Below, piece after piece: positions 16,606-25,523 of a stretch of DNA of 64,000 nt; the first letter of the stretch is position 1, and each line of letters opens with the position of its first letter. A model generated the notes under the pieces. The model was not told the DNA's origin, searched no databases, and worked only from the letters and a program-made list of their open reading frames with translations. Made by a program: the position numbers and the translations under genes. Source of the DNA: Citrobacter amalonaticus (GTDB taxonomy: Bacteria > Pseudomonadota > Gammaproteobacteria > Enterobacterales > Enterobacteriaceae); assembly GCF_002918555.1 (NCBI RefSeq), contig NZ_PQMB01000001.1, positions 806,087-870,086 on the forward strand, in the 5' to 3' direction.

Positions 16606-17766
16606 ATGTCTGATATTGAATTAACTGCCGATGACAGGCAGGAGCTGCTTACGCTCCTTTGTAGCCTGATACAGCATCCTTCAGAAAACCCTCCGGGCAA
16701 TGAAAATGCCGTAGCACTGTTTATTGCCAGTATATTGCGCAGTGAAGGTATCGAAACTGAAATAGAGGAAGTCGCCCCCGGACGTCCAAATGTCATTGCC
16801 CATCTGAAAGGAATACAACCTGGCAAGCGACTGATTCTGAACGGTCATACTGATGTGGTGCCGTGTGGTGATGGCTGGTCAGTCGACCCTTTCGCCGCAG
16901 TCATTGACGGCGATTGCGTGATTGGGCGTGGGGCTGCAGATATGAAATCCGGCGTAGCCGCGATGATATATGCCGCCATTCTGATTAAACGCCGTCAGTA
17001 CGCCTTTAAGGGTGAAATTACCCTTTTATTTAATGTTGACGAAGAACGCATTAATCTTGGGATGGAACATTTTGTCGCGCAAGGCGTAGAAGCCGATTTC
17101 GCCATTATTGGCGAACCCACCTCACTGGAAATTTGTGTGGCGCACAAAGGAGTAAGCCGTACCCGACTGACCACCCACGGAACGGCGGGCCACGCGGCAA
17201 AGACCCGGAACCCGGATAGCGCAATTGACAAGATGGCTCTTTTATTACCGAAATTGCTTGAAGAATGCCTGAGGGTAAAACAAAAATACCATCCGTTGCT
17301 GGGTAATGCTTCGATGTTGGTCACCACGATTAACGGCGGGAGTGCGCCCAATATCGTACCGCAGTCGTGCAGCATCGAAATTGACCGTCGGGTTCTGCCA
17401 GGTGAATTGCGTAATGAAATTAACAGCAGCCTCCAGGATGCACTCATGGTGGACGGTCTGAGTATGGAGCAGGATTATTCACTGGATAATTATCTCTTCA
17501 TTCCGGCATCTTCAATTGAAGAATCGCATCCGCTGACAGAGACTGCCTGCCGGGTCGTGAATGCGATAACCGGTAATGCTAAAAAAACCATTTTTGACGC
17601 CACCTGTGAAGCCCCCTTCTTCTCCGTAGGCTGTCAAATCCCAACAATAATACTGGGTCCCGGTGATTTGTCTCAGGCCCATGTAAAAGATGAGTTCGTC
17701 CGTATTGAGGAACTGCACCAGGCAGCCAAAATATATATATCACTGGCATTAAACTTATTGAAATAA
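16606..17766 (+). CDS. M20 family metallo-amidohydrolase (ArgE/DapE type)
   Basis: A 386-residue protein with the full M20 metal set: NGHTDVVP (His about 81), GRGAADMKSG (Asp about 112), NVDEE, IGEPT, and a C-terminal SQAHVKDE His. A lid/dimerisation domain sits between (HKGVSRTRLTTHGTAGHAA). Such enzymes remove acetyl, succinyl, formyl or carbamoyl groups from amino acids, or split dipeptides. It lies 18 bp after the PLP enzyme and 18 bp before the ridA-like gene. In this context it may release a free hydroxy-amino acid from an N-acyl form. The start is the first ATG after TAACTAATCGGGATT; the ribosome binding site is weak. Confidence 0.85.
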   Translation: MSDIELTADDRQELLTLLCSLIQHPSENPPGNENAVALFIASILRSEGIETEIEEVAPGRPNVIAHLKGIQPGKRLILNGHTDVVPCGDGWSVDPFAAVIDGDCVIGRGAADMKSGVAAMIYAAILIKRRQYAFKGEITLLFNVDEERINLGMEHFVAQGVEADFAIIGEPTSLEICVAHKGVSRTRLTTHGTAGHAAKTRNPDSAIDKMALLLPKLLEECLRVKQKYHPLLGNASMLVTTINGGSAPNIVPQSCSIEIDRRVLPGELRNEINSSLQDALMVDGLSMEQDYSLDNYLFIPASSIEESHPLTETACRVVNAITGNAKKTIFDATCEAPFFSVGCQIPTIILGPGDLSQAHVKDEFVRIEELHQAAKIYISLALNLLK

Positions 17767-17784
17767 ACCATCAGGAAAACTGTA

Positions 17785-18246
17785 ATGAATATTGAAAATC
17801 GCTTAGCCGAACTGGGGATCGTACTCAGCCAACCCACTACGCCTGAATTTTCTTATATCCCTGTCAAGCAGGTTGGAAAACTATTATATACATCGGGAAA
17901 TGATTGTCGGATAAACGGTGAACTTATTTACCAGGGGACACTAGGTGACGAGTTATCTGTCGAACAAGGCCAGGAGGCTGCCCGTCAGTGTATTATTAAT
18001 ATTCTTTCTTCACTGAAAAGATACCTTGGCGATCTGGATCGTATTTCCGGATGCATTAAGATGCTGGGATTTGTACAGAGCACAAATGATTTTAAACTTC
18101 AACCGCTGGTGATGAACAGTGCTTCAGATCTTCTGATAGCGGTATTTGGCGAGTCGGGTAAACATGCGCGCTCTGCTATTGGTACTAACACCTTACCATT
18201 TAATACCCCTGTTGAAATTGAATTAATTTTCGAAGTTAACGACTAA
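17785..18246 (+). CDS. RidA/YjgF family protein (enamine/imine deaminase)
   Basis: A 153-residue RidA-superfamily protein with LLYTSGNDC near residue 35, a helical middle (AARQCIINILSSLKRYLG) and the active-site region HARSAIGTNTLPFNTPVEIE, where the Arg and the final Glu match catalytic positions of RidA. RidA proteins hydrolyse reactive 2-aminoacrylate-type intermediates to keto acids and ammonia. It follows a PLP enzyme whose relatives generate exactly such intermediates. It is longer than housekeeping RidA (about 128 residues), so it is a distinct subfamily. AGGAAAACTGTA precedes the ATG. Confidence 0.85.
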   Translation: MNIENRLAELGIVLSQPTTPEFSYIPVKQVGKLLYTSGNDCRINGELIYQGTLGDELSVEQGQEAARQCIINILSSLKRYLGDLDRISGCIKMLGFVQSTNDFKLQPLVMNSASDLLIAVFGESGKHARSAIGTNTLPFNTPVEIELIFEVND

Positions 18247-18290
18247 ATTATATCACTATTACTATCTCCGGAAAGATATCCGGCCCCTCA

Positions 18291-18319
18291 CCACACTTAT
18301 TTTCACAATGCGAGTGTGG
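18291..18319 (+). other. Hairpin before the MFS gene
   Basis: CCACACT and AGTGTGG pair with a 15-nt loop, 24 bp before the transporter ATG. It may protect or modulate the mRNA between ridA-like and MFS genes; there is no T-run, so it is not a classic terminator. Confidence 0.35.
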
Positions 18320-18342
18320 ATAACATAACGAAAGGATAATAT

Positions 18343-19626
18343 ATGTCCAGTCAAGCAAGCTCTCGCCTGAAGCGTTTGCAAATTATGGCATTGTTGTTTT
18401 TGCTCGTGGCGGGTATTATTAATTTTCTCGACAGAACATCACTTTCTATTGCTAATACCACTATTCGCGAAGAAATGGGATTAACAGCAACAGAAATGGG
18501 GATGCTACTGTCAGTATTCTCCTTCGGATACGCACTGTGCCAGCTCCCTATAGGCATGGTAATGGAGCGATTTGGCGTTAAAAAAGTATATGGCTTCGGT
18601 ATTTTTCTGTGGTCTGCCGCCCAGACTATGCTGGGGTTTGTCGGCTCCTTCAGCCAGATGATTGTCGCCCGTATTGTTCTTGGAATTGGCGAATCTCCGC
18701 ACCTGCCCACCGGCGTTAAGGTGGTCAATGACTGGTACAACATCCGCCAGCGCGGTGTACCGATGGGGATTGTTAACATGTCGTCCACCCTTGCCCAGGC
18801 TCTGGCACCGCCCCTGTTGATTGCGATGATGCTCGCTTTTGGCTGGCGCATGATGTTCATCATTATTGGGATCAGCGGAATTATTCTGTCTGTCCTGTGG
18901 TTCATTTTCTATCGTAATCGCGAAGATGCAGGATTATCAGCGGCAGATATCGCACACCTTGAAGAAGAGTCATCGCCGTCCAGCAAAGCGAAAGTGACCC
19001 TGAAGGACTGGGCCGGATTATTCAAACAAAAATCCATGTGGGGCATGATTATCGGCTTTAACGGCGTAGGCTACATGGTATGGCTGTTTCTGACCTGGCT
19101 GCCCTCTTACCTGGAGATGTCCCGTGGTTTAAGCCTGGAAAAGACCGGCTGGGTTGCTGCTATTCCCTTCCTGTTTGGCGCGGCGGGTATGCTGGTAAAC
19201 GGCATCATCGCCGACTGGGTGATGAACCGGGGCGCAGATAAGATGAAGAGCCGTAAATGGATGATCTGCCTGGGGCTGCTGTGCGCTGCTGGCTTTACGC
19301 TTCCGGCGGCTTACACAGAAAGTACCTTTATGGCCGTGGCCTGTATCAGCATGGCCCTGTTCTCCATTCACTTCGCGGGAACATCGGCGTGGGGTCTGAT
19401 TCTGGTATCCGTACCGTCACGTCTGATTACATCCGTTAGTGGCATTCAGAATTTCGGGGGTTTTATTGGCGGATCTTTTGCGCCGATCATCACCGGTATG
19501 ATTCTGGATAAAACCGGATCGTTTACCCTTGCGCTCGTCGCGTCCTCTGTCATCGCTTTTATGGCATCACTGGTTTATTTCTTCATGGTGAAAAAACCGG
19601 TGGTCGATCCGGCGACCATTAACTAA
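18343..19626 (+). CDS. MFS transporter, anion:cation symporter (ACS) family
   Basis: A 427-residue carrier with 12 predicted membrane segments in two halves and ACS-type motifs (INFLDRTSLSIAN in helix 1, GYALCQLPIGMVMERFG in helix 2, GIGESPHLPTGVKVV in helix 4). This family imports organic anions such as hexuronates, glucarate and some acylated or dipeptide-like compounds. AAAGGATAATAT gives a strong ribosome binding site. It closes the dauR-like operon and should bring in its substrate. A convergent hairpin follows. The anion carried is unknown. Confidence 0.85.
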   Translation: MSSQASSRLKRLQIMALLFLLVAGIINFLDRTSLSIANTTIREEMGLTATEMGMLLSVFSFGYALCQLPIGMVMERFGVKKVYGFGIFLWSAAQTMLGFVGSFSQMIVARIVLGIGESPHLPTGVKVVNDWYNIRQRGVPMGIVNMSSTLAQALAPPLLIAMMLAFGWRMMFIIIGISGIILSVLWFIFYRNREDAGLSAADIAHLEEESSPSSKAKVTLKDWAGLFKQKSMWGMIIGFNGVGYMVWLFLTWLPSYLEMSRGLSLEKTGWVAAIPFLFGAAGMLVNGIIADWVMNRGADKMKSRKWMICLGLLCAAGFTLPAAYTESTFMAVACISMALFSIHFAGTSAWGLILVSVPSRLITSVSGIQNFGGFIGGSFAPIITGMILDKTGSFTLALVASSVIAFMASLVYFFMVKKPVVDPATIN

Positions 19627-19634
19627 CCAGACAT

Positions 19635-19658
19635 AGACCGCCTCATCAGAAGCGGTCT
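19635..19658. terminator. Hairpin between convergent MFS and HAD genes
   Basis: AGACCGC and GCGGTCT form a 7-bp stem with a 10-nt loop, followed on the + strand by TTGGTT. It is probably shared by the two converging genes; the T-run is weak. Confidence 0.5.
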
Positions 19659-19679
19659 TTGGTTACTCATTAACCGCCC

Positions 19680-20345
19680 TTATTCTGACCGCCAGTACAG
19701 CGTTGGCCAGTGATGGATTTTCCCCTGTTCCTGCAACTGAGAACAGGGGTTAACCAGCACCACCTCATCGGCAAAAAGACACAGTGGAAGATCGTTGATC
19801 GAATCGGTATAAAACGTCAGCTTACTCTCTGGTTCATTGCGCAACGCCATCCACGCTTTAAGACGGGCAATTTTCCCCTCCCGGTAGCTGGGCGTGCCGT
19901 CGATAATATTGGTGTAACGGTTATTCACAATATGAACATCAATGCCTGCCGCCTCTTCAATACCCAGCGCACGGGCGATCGGTTTCACCAGCAGGCTGGC
20001 CGACGCGGAGATGATCAGCATCTGCTGTTTTTCAGCTTGAAGTTGCTGAATCAGTTTCAGCGCCTGCGGATAAACACGCGGCATAACCTCGTCGCGAACC
20101 CATTGTGCGATGCGCTGGTCGGCCTCGGCGATGGTCATTTTCGCCAGCGGCGCCAGGGTGAGCGCCACATACTGGTGGATATCCATTTTACCTTCGGCGT
20201 AATCACGCATCAGGGAAGCTTCCTGCACTAAATAACGCGCGTCCTTCACCAGCCCTTCCCGCACCAGATACCTGCTCCACCATGTACTGCTGTCACCCGC
20301 AATCAGGGTATGGTCTAAGTCGAAGATATAGAGATGGCGCAACAT
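19680..20345 (-). CDS. HAD-IB family hydrolase (SerB-like phosphatase)
   Basis: A 221-residue HAD phosphatase with the nucleophile motif FDLDHTLIAGDS (motif I), ISASASLLV (motif II) and FYTDSINDLPL (motif IV), and a helical cap with the WWSRY segment typical of the HAD-IB/phosphoserine-phosphatase-like group. ATG at 20343-20345 (MLRHLYIFDLD) is chosen because GGAG lies 5 nt upstream. The substrate is unknown; phosphorylated small molecules are usual. It stands alone, convergent with the MFS gene. Confidence 0.85.
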   Translation of the reverse strand: MLRHLYIFDLDHTLIAGDSSTWWSRYLVREGLVKDARYLVQEASLMRDYAEGKMDIHQYVALTLAPLAKMTIAEADQRIAQWVRDEVMPRVYPQALKLIQQLQAEKQQMLIISASASLLVKPIARALGIEEAAGIDVHIVNNRYTNIIDGTPSYREGKIARLKAWMALRNEPESKLTFYTDSINDLPLCLFADEVVLVNPCSQLQEQGKIHHWPTLYWRSE

Positions 20346-20415
20346 CTGAACTCCATGGCTAAAAAAGGAAGGTATAGCGACAAGAGATGACAAGCGGATG
20401 AAGATCGGTTAAGAC

Positions 20416-20439
20416 GATAGCGCCCCCTGCGGCGCTATC
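20416..20439 (-). terminator. Terminator-like hairpin after the ABC transporter operon
   Basis: GATAGCGCC and GGCGCTATC form a 9-bp stem with a 6-nt loop, 15 bp past the stop of the ATP-binding gene on the minus strand. Only GTCTT follows, so the T-run is poor. Confidence 0.5.
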
Positions 20440-20453
20440 CTGGACTCCCTCGA

Positions 20454-21176
20454 TCACAGAACCTTGCTTAAGAACTCCGCCGTTCGCGGGTTAGACGGCG
20501 AAGTAAATAGCGCTTCCGGGGTGCCTTCTTCCTGAATAATACCATGATCGATGAAAATCACCCGATCGGCCACTTCGCGAGCAAATCCCATTTCATGGGT
20601 GACAATAACCATGGTCATTCCTTCATTCGCCAGGTTCTTCATCACCTCCAGCACATCGCCCACCAGCTCGGGATCCAGCGCCGAGGTTGGCTCATCAAAC
20701 AGCATGATTGACGGATTCATCGCCAGAGCACGGGCAATCGCCACCCGCTGCTGCTGCCCACCCGACAGTCGTGAAGGCCACGCATCCCGCTTATCGCTTA
20801 ATCCGACTTTTTCCAGCAGCTGCTCTGCGCGACTCACCGCTTCAGGGTGAGACAGCCCCTGCAACATTTCGGGAGCCATCAGCAGATTCTGCAAAACGGT
20901 CATGTGCGGAAACAGATTGAAGCGCTGAAATACCATCCCTACGCTTTCACGCATTTTGTTGAGATCGGTCCTGCGGTCATGAACGGCAAAACCATTCACC
21001 ACGACTTCTCCTTCCGTCACCGTTTCCAGCGCATTCATGCAACGCAAAAACGTACTCTTCCCGGAGCCGGACGGACCGATGATGCACACCACTTCCTGCG
21101 GGTTGATCTCGCAGTCAATCCCGCGCAGGACGTGGTTATCTCCAAAGTGTTTATGTAAATTTTTAATGTGGATCAC
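20454..21176 (-). CDS. Polar amino acid ABC transporter, ATP-binding protein (GlnQ type)
   Basis: A 240-residue ATPase with Walker [10 protein letters not shown], signature [15 protein letters not shown], Walker [14 protein letters not shown] and the H-loop VTHEMGF. GlnQ-type ATPases power uptake of polar amino acids. The start is taken as GTG at 21174-21176 ([13 protein letters not shown]), matching the family N-terminus and overlapping the permease gene by 14 bp; the longer in-frame reading would lie mostly in permease sequence. It is the last gene of the binding protein-permease-ATPase operon. Confidence 0.9.
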   Translation of the reverse strand: MIHIKNLHKHFGDNHVLRGIDCEINPQEVVCIIGPSGSGKSTFLRCMNALETVTEGEVVVNGFAVHDRRTDLNKMRESVGMVFQRFNLFPHMTVLQNLLMAPEMLQGLSHPEAVSRAEQLLEKVGLSDKRDAWPSRLSGGQQQRVAIARALAMNPSIMLFDEPTSALDPELVGDVLEVMKNLANEGMTMVIVTHEMGFAREVADRVIFIDHGIIQEEGTPEALFTSPSNPRTAEFLSKVL

Positions 21177-21927
21177 TTTTACCAAACCTTTTTTCCAGAC
21201 GGTTAACCAATTGCGCAAGCAGGAAGGTGAGTACCCAGTAGACCAGCGAAATCGTCAGATAGGGTTCCCAATAGGTCGCATAGGCGCCCGATACGGTACG
21301 CGCTGCATAAGCCAGATCGGCAAGCCCAATTGCGGAGGCCAGGGAAGAGTCTTTTACTATCGCGATGGCATTATTACCCAGCGGCGGGAGAATACGGCGG
21401 AAGGCCTGCGGGAGGATAACTTTACGCATGGTTTTCCACCACGGCATCCCCAGCGCGCGCGAGGCCTCCATCTGTCCTGGGTCAATCGACTGGATCCCCG
21501 CGCGGAAGATCTCGGATACGTACGCCCCGGCGTTCAGCGTGATGGCAACAATGCATGATAAAAACGCGCCATAACCTGAGCGCAACTCACGCGCCATGTC
21601 CGCGCTCATCATCCCGCTGGTGACCAGCATGCCGTCACGAGGATTAATAAACAATGGAACCAGCGCGAAATGGACGACCATAATCTGCACAAAAAGCGGC
21701 GTGCCGCGGAAGGCGCTGACATAGAAGCGAACCGGATACTGGACGCAGTAGCGAAGCGCATATTTCCAGAAGCCATGTTCGGCTTTTGCCATCCTGCCAA
21801 GGCCCAGCGTCAGCCCCCAAAGGGTCCCAAGGATGACACAGATAATGGTACATTTTATTGTCATCCATGCGCCTTCCATAAATAAAGGCGCATATTCCTG
21901 GATGATTTCCCAACGAAATCCCGTCAT
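21163..21927 (-). CDS. Polar amino acid ABC transporter, permease (HisM/GlnP type)
   Basis: A 254-residue integral membrane protein of the HisMQ family with the EAA loop [21 protein letters not shown], which contacts the ATPase. It carries a [17 protein letters not shown] insertion between early helices. ATG at 21925-21927 ([12 protein letters not shown]) is chosen for the CAGGG ribosome binding site; upstream in-frame codons lie in the attenuator hairpin. One permease gene only, so it probably forms a homodimer. Confidence 0.9.
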   Translation of the reverse strand: MTGFRWEIIQEYAPLFMEGAWMTIKCTIICVILGTLWGLTLGLGRMAKAEHGFWKYALRYCVQYPVRFYVSAFRGTPLFVQIMVVHFALVPLFINPRDGMLVTSGMMSADMARELRSGYGAFLSCIVAITLNAGAYVSEIFRAGIQSIDPGQMEASRALGMPWWKTMRKVILPQAFRRILPPLGNNAIAIVKDSSLASAIGLADLAYAARTVSGAYATYWEPYLTISLVYWVLTFLLAQLVNRLEKRFGKSDPH

Positions 21928-21940
21928 GGTATTACCCTGC

Positions 21941-21970
21941 AAAAAAAGCTGACGCATAAATTGCGTCAGC
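21941..21970 (-). terminator. Attenuating terminator between binding protein and permease genes
   Basis: On the minus strand GCTGACGCA and TGCGTCAGC form a perfect 9-bp stem with a 5-nt loop followed by seven T. It lies 24 bp past the binding-protein stop and ends just before the permease ribosome binding site. Partial termination here would keep the binding protein in excess of the membrane parts. Confidence 0.75.
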
Positions 21971-21993
21971 CTGAAACGAATGAAAAAAGAGCG

Positions 21994-22761
21994 TTATTCA
22001 GACGGAAGCGTTGGAACTTCGCTATCAAACCAGGTTTGGTAAATTTTAGCGTAGGTACCATCGGCGACGATTTTTTTCAACCCGGCGTTGATCTTCTGCT
22101 GTAGCCCGGTATTCCCCTTCGCAACGGCAATACCAAAATATTGACGTTCAAATTTCGCATCCGGCACCAGTTTGAACTGCTTCTCCGGATGCTGCTTGAT
22201 GTAATACTTCACGACGCCCACATCGCCCACTGCGGCGCTGACGCCATCTTCAAACAGCTCCTGCAACATCAGGGGGGTGTTATCAAAACGCTTGATGGCG
22301 GTGCTGTTTTTCCCCAGTACGGAAGAGACAATAATGTCCCCGGTGCTGGAGTTAACCACCCCGACCTTTTCGTTTTTCAGAGAATCCAGGGAGCTTACGT
22401 TTGAATCTGAAGGCACAACTATCGACTGCTCGGCAGGAAAATAAGGGCTGGAGAAATCAACCATCTGTTTACGGTTATCAGTGATTGTGATCCCGGAGAT
22501 AATAATATCGCGATCCCCGGAACTCAGGGTGGCGAAAATGCCTTCCCACGGCGTGTTGACCAGCCTGACGTTGAAGTTTTCTGCTTTAGCGATGGCTTTA
22601 ATAATATCAATATCAAAACCTTCCAGCTGTTTCTGACTATTTTCGAACTCAAACGGGCGGTAAGTTCCACCTGCGCCGACAACGTAGGTTTCCTGTGCCG
22701 CAAATGCGGTTCCCGCCAGGGCCACCATCAGACAACCTGCTTTCATCCATTTACTGAACAT
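21994..22761 (-). CDS. Polar amino acid ABC transporter, periplasmic binding protein
   Basis: A 255-residue family-3 solute-binding protein. It has a Sec signal peptide (MFSKWMKAGCLMVALAGTAFA with cleavage after AFA), then GTYRPFEFEN, FDIDIIKAIA and ISGITITDNRKQMVDFS, all typical of HisJ/GlnH-like proteins. It is first in the operon, is followed by an attenuator and captures the substrate, most likely an amino acid. Which amino acid cannot be read from the sequence. Confidence 0.9.
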   Translation of the reverse strand: MFSKWMKAGCLMVALAGTAFAAQETYVVGAGGTYRPFEFENSQKQLEGFDIDIIKAIAKAENFNVRLVNTPWEGIFATLSSGDRDIIISGITITDNRKQMVDFSSPYFPAEQSIVVPSDSNVSSLDSLKNEKVGVVNSSTGDIIVSSVLGKNSTAIKRFDNTPLMLQELFEDGVSAAVGDVGVVKYYIKQHPEKQFKLVPDAKFERQYFGIAVAKGNTGLQQKINAGLKKIVADGTYAKIYQTWFDSEVPTLPSE

Positions 22762-22832
22762 GTCATTCCCCTTCTAATTTTTATGCACATTAATTGCATA
22801 AAAATACACATTATAATTTCTTTATGCAATCA

Positions 22833-23729
22833 CTATGTGGGCGACTTGTATGTCCTGTGCGCCATGTCCCGCGCCATATCGACGAACGCGCGTGAAGCAG
22901 CGGTTCGCCACGCCCCTTTTCGCTGCATCAATACTGCCGTTCGCTCCAGTAACTGCGGCGTGAGGGCGATTGCGTTCAGATCGTCACTCTGCGCGGCAAT
23001 GGCTGCCGGAAGCAGCGTTGACAGCGACGTACGACGTACCAGCTCCAGTACGGCGCTAATCGAGTTGGCCTCCATCAGCACCTGCGGGCGTACCCCCACC
23101 TGCCGACAATAGCGATCAATCTGTTCCCGGGTGGCAAATTCCGGACTCAGTAATATCAGCTTTTCACTATTGAGCACGTTTAACTCGACACTCTCTTGCT
23201 GTGCCAGTGGATGATGGTTCGCCACCACCAGCGCGAGGCTTTCGGTCAGCAAAGGCTGCGCGTCGATATCCTGAGAGTGAACTTCCTCGAAAGCAATGCC
23301 GATATCCAGTTCGTCATTAGCCAGCAGCGCTTCAATCTTATCCTGCGACATCTCCCTGATCTGTAACGTCACGTTGGGATAGCGACGGTAAAACGCGGCA
23401 ATCAGAGGCCCGATAAAATAGGCAGTGAACGTCGGCGTGACGGCAACTCTCAGAGAACCGCGACTCAGATCTTCCACATCATGAATGGCGCGTTTGCCCT
23501 CTTCCAGTGACTGTAGAGCATGACGGGCATAACCCAGATAAACCTCGCCCGCGTCGGTCAGCCGGGTCGTGCGACCACTGCGATCGAATAACTGCATCCC
23601 CAGCGTCTCTTCCAGCTGTTTGATTTGCTGCGAGAGTGCGGGCTGTGAGACATGCAGCGCCGCCGCTGCACGGGTAAAACCCTGGTACTCTGCGACGGCC
23701 AGAAAATAGTGAATATGGCGGAATAACAT
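22833..23729 (-). CDS. cynR: CynR, LysR-type activator of the cyanate operon
   Basis: A 298-residue LysR regulator closely matching E. coli Cyn[20 protein letters not shown] in the helix-turn-helix, [15 protein letters not shown], then [13 protein letters not shown] and [14 protein letters not shown] in the effector domain. CynR activates cynTSX when cyanate is present and represses itself. ATG at 23727-23729 matches the family start. It is divergent from cynT with a 109-bp gap; an AT-rich ATAAATGAGTCTTTTAT-like stretch there may hold its binding site. The C-terminus ends RTYKSPT. Confidence 0.93.
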   Translation of the reverse strand: MLFRHIHYFLAVAEYQGFTRAAAALHVSQPALSQQIKQLEETLGMQLFDRSGRTTRLTDAGEVYLGYARHALQSLEEGKRAIHDVEDLSRGSLRVAVTPTFTAYFIGPLIAAFYRRYPNVTLQIREMSQDKIEALLANDELDIGIAFEEVHSQDIDAQPLLTESLALVVANHHPLAQQESVELNVLNSEKLILLSPEFATREQIDRYCRQVGVRPQVLMEANSISAVLELVRRTSLSTLLPAAIAAQSDDLNAIALTPQLLERTAVLMQRKGAWRTAASRAFVDMARDMAHRTYKSPT

Positions 23730-23838
23730 GGCCTGACCTATAAGTATTTCCAATGGACTCTATTATAAATGAGTCTTTTATCTTATGGAATGAAGCGCGT
23801 AGCCTGTGTCCAAAGCATTGCAAGACAGAGGATTAATC

Positions 23839-24498
23839 GTGAAAGAGATTATTGACGGCTTCCTGAAATTTCAGCGCAACGTGTTTCCTGAACGGGCTGA
23901 ACTGTTCAAACACCTGGCCACCCGGCAAAATCCGCGTGCGTTATTTATCTCCTGCTCAGACAGCCGACTGGTGCCTGAGCTGGTCACCCAGCGCGAACCC
24001 GGCGATCTGTTTGTGATCCGCAACGCGGGCAACATCGTACCGTCATATGGCCCGGAACCCGGCGGCGTCACCGCCTCAGTGGAATATGCCGTCGCCGTGC
24101 TTCGGGTAACGGATATTGTTATCTGCGGCCACTCCGATTGCGGCGCCATGACCGCCATTGCAGGCTGTCACTGCATGAATACCCTGCCAGCCGTTGACCA
24201 CTGGTTGCGCTATGCGGATTCCGCCCGCGTGGTCAACGAATCACGAACTCACGGCTCGCTCCAGGAGAAAACCGCGGCGATGGTGCGCGAAAACGTCATT
24301 GCCCAGTTAGCCAATATCCAGACCCATCCATCAGTGCGCCTTGCGCTGGAAGAGGGACGCATCGCCTTACACGGCTGGGTGTATGACATTGAAAGCGGCA
24401 ATATTGCCGCCTGGGACGGTGCAAACAGACGGTTTGTTTCACTGGCAGAAAACCCCGACACCTGCGCAGTATCTCAACGCCCGCAATCGGCAGCCTGA
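23839..24498 (+). CDS. cynT: CynT, beta-carbonic anhydrase
   Basis: A 219-residue beta-class carbonic anhydrase, the same length as E. coli CynT and nearly collinear with it. The zinc ligands are visible: CSDSR (Cys39) and HSDCG (His and Cys near 98 and 101). It hydrates CO2 to replenish the bicarbonate that cyanase consumes. The start is GTG at 23839 with AGAGGATTAATC upstream, not the ATG further upstream that would add 11 residues. Confidence 0.95.
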   Translation: MKEIIDGFLKFQRNVFPERAELFKHLATRQNPRALFISCSDSRLVPELVTQREPGDLFVIRNAGNIVPSYGPEPGGVTASVEYAVAVLRVTDIVICGHSDCGAMTAIAGCHCMNTLPAVDHWLRYADSARVVNESRTHGSLQEKTAAMVRENVIAQLANIQTHPSVRLALEEGRIALHGWVYDIESGNIAAWDGANRRFVSLAENPDTCAVSQRPQSAA

Positions 24499-24533
24499 GC
24501 GAATTTTCTTAACCTGTAAACAGAGGTTCCAAC

Positions 24534-25004
24534 ATGATTCAGTCACTCATTAATCGCGATATTCGTCTGGCTCTGGCAGATCGGATCCTGCTTATTAAAG
24601 CCAAAAAAGATTTCACGTTTGCCCAGCTGGCTGACGGCACCGGCCTGTCTGAAGCTTTTGTTACCGCCGCCCTGCTCGGCCAGCACGCGCTCCCGGAGCA
24701 AGCGGCACGCCTGATTGGAGAGAAACTGGCGCTCGACAGCGATGCCGTTCTGTTGTTACAGACCATTCCGCTACGCGGCACTATTGACGATCGCGTGCCG
24801 ACCGACCCGACGATATATCGTTTTTATGAAATGTTGCAGGTCTATGGCACCACGCTAAAAGCGCTGGTTCATGAGAAGTTTGGCGACGGTATTATCAGCG
24901 CTATCAATTTTAAGCTGGACGTGAAAAAAGTGGCCGATCCGGAAGGCGGCGAGCGTGCGGTCATTACGCTTGATGGTAAGTATCTGCCGACGAAGCCATT
25001 TTAA
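24534..25004 (+). CDS. cynS: CynS, cyanate hydratase (cyanase)
   Basis: A 156-residue protein collinear with E. coli cyanase. The catalytic residues Arg96 and Glu99 (YRFYEML) and Ser122 (GIISAINF region) are present. It converts cyanate plus bicarbonate to ammonia and CO2 through carbamate and works as a decamer. The C-terminus GKYLPTKPF is identical to the known enzyme. It lies 35 bp after cynT and before an unexpected deaminase gene. Confidence 0.96.
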   Translation: MIQSLINRDIRLALADRILLIKAKKDFTFAQLADGTGLSEAFVTAALLGQHALPEQAARLIGEKLALDSDAVLLLQTIPLRGTIDDRVPTDPTIYRFYEMLQVYGTTLKALVHEKFGDGIISAINFKLDVKKVADPEGGERAVITLDGKYLPTKPF

Positions 25005-25013
25005 AAGAACAGA

Positions 25014-25035
25014 GCGATACGCCCACGCGTATCGC
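25014..25035 (+). other. Stable hairpin between cynS and the deaminase gene
   Basis: GCGATACGC and GCGTATCGC form a perfect 9-bp stem with a 4-nt loop, 10 bp after cynS. No T-run follows on the + strand, so it more likely stabilises the cynTS message or weakens read-through than ends it. Confidence 0.5.
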
Positions 25036-25064
25036 CCCTCCCCACACGGTCACAGGAGTACACG

Positions 25065-25523
25065 ATGTCTTCACATGAACACTATCTGCAACAGGCGCTG
25101 ACGCTGGCAGCCCGCAACGTTGAACAGGGTGGACGCCCATTTGGCGCCGTGATTGTGCGCAATGGCGAAGCGATAGCACAAGCTGTCAATACGATGCACC
25201 TTGATGACGACCCCACCGGTCACGCAGAGCTGAACGGTATTCGGACGGTTTCCGCGCAGTCCGGTAGCGCTGCGCTACGCGACTGCGTTGTCTATGCCAG
25301 CGGGCAGCCCTGCCCAATGTGCCTTAGCGCAATGTATCTTACGGGGGTGAAAGAGGTCTGGTTTGCCAACAGTAATGCCGATGGCGAACCATTCCGGCTC
25401 TCTACCGCCGCCATTTATCAGCAGTTGCGGTTACTTACTGAGCAACAGAGTTTACCCGTTCATCATCTTCCACAGCACAACGGCATTGCCCTTTATCAGC
25501 GCTGGGCCGAAAAACAGTCATGA
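25065..25523 (+). CDS. Nucleoside/guanine deaminase-like protein (CDA superfamily)
   Basis: A 152-residue zinc deaminase of the TadA/guanine deaminase branch: HAELNGIR holds the His ligand and catalytic Glu, and QPCPMCLSAMY the two Cys ligands. Relatives deaminate guanine, cytosine-like bases or nucleosides. CACAGGAGTACACG gives a good ribosome binding site. The stop overlaps the cynX start by 4 bp (ATGA), so the gene is translationally coupled to cynX although E. coli has no such gene in its cyn operon. A substrate linked to cyanate or ammonia metabolism is possible but not shown. Confidence 0.85.
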   Translation: MSSHEHYLQQALTLAARNVEQGGRPFGAVIVRNGEAIAQAVNTMHLDDDPTGHAELNGIRTVSAQSGSAALRDCVVYASGQPCPMCLSAMYLTGVKEVWFANSNADGEPFRLSTAAIYQQLRLLTEQQSLPVHHLPQHNGIALYQRWAEKQS

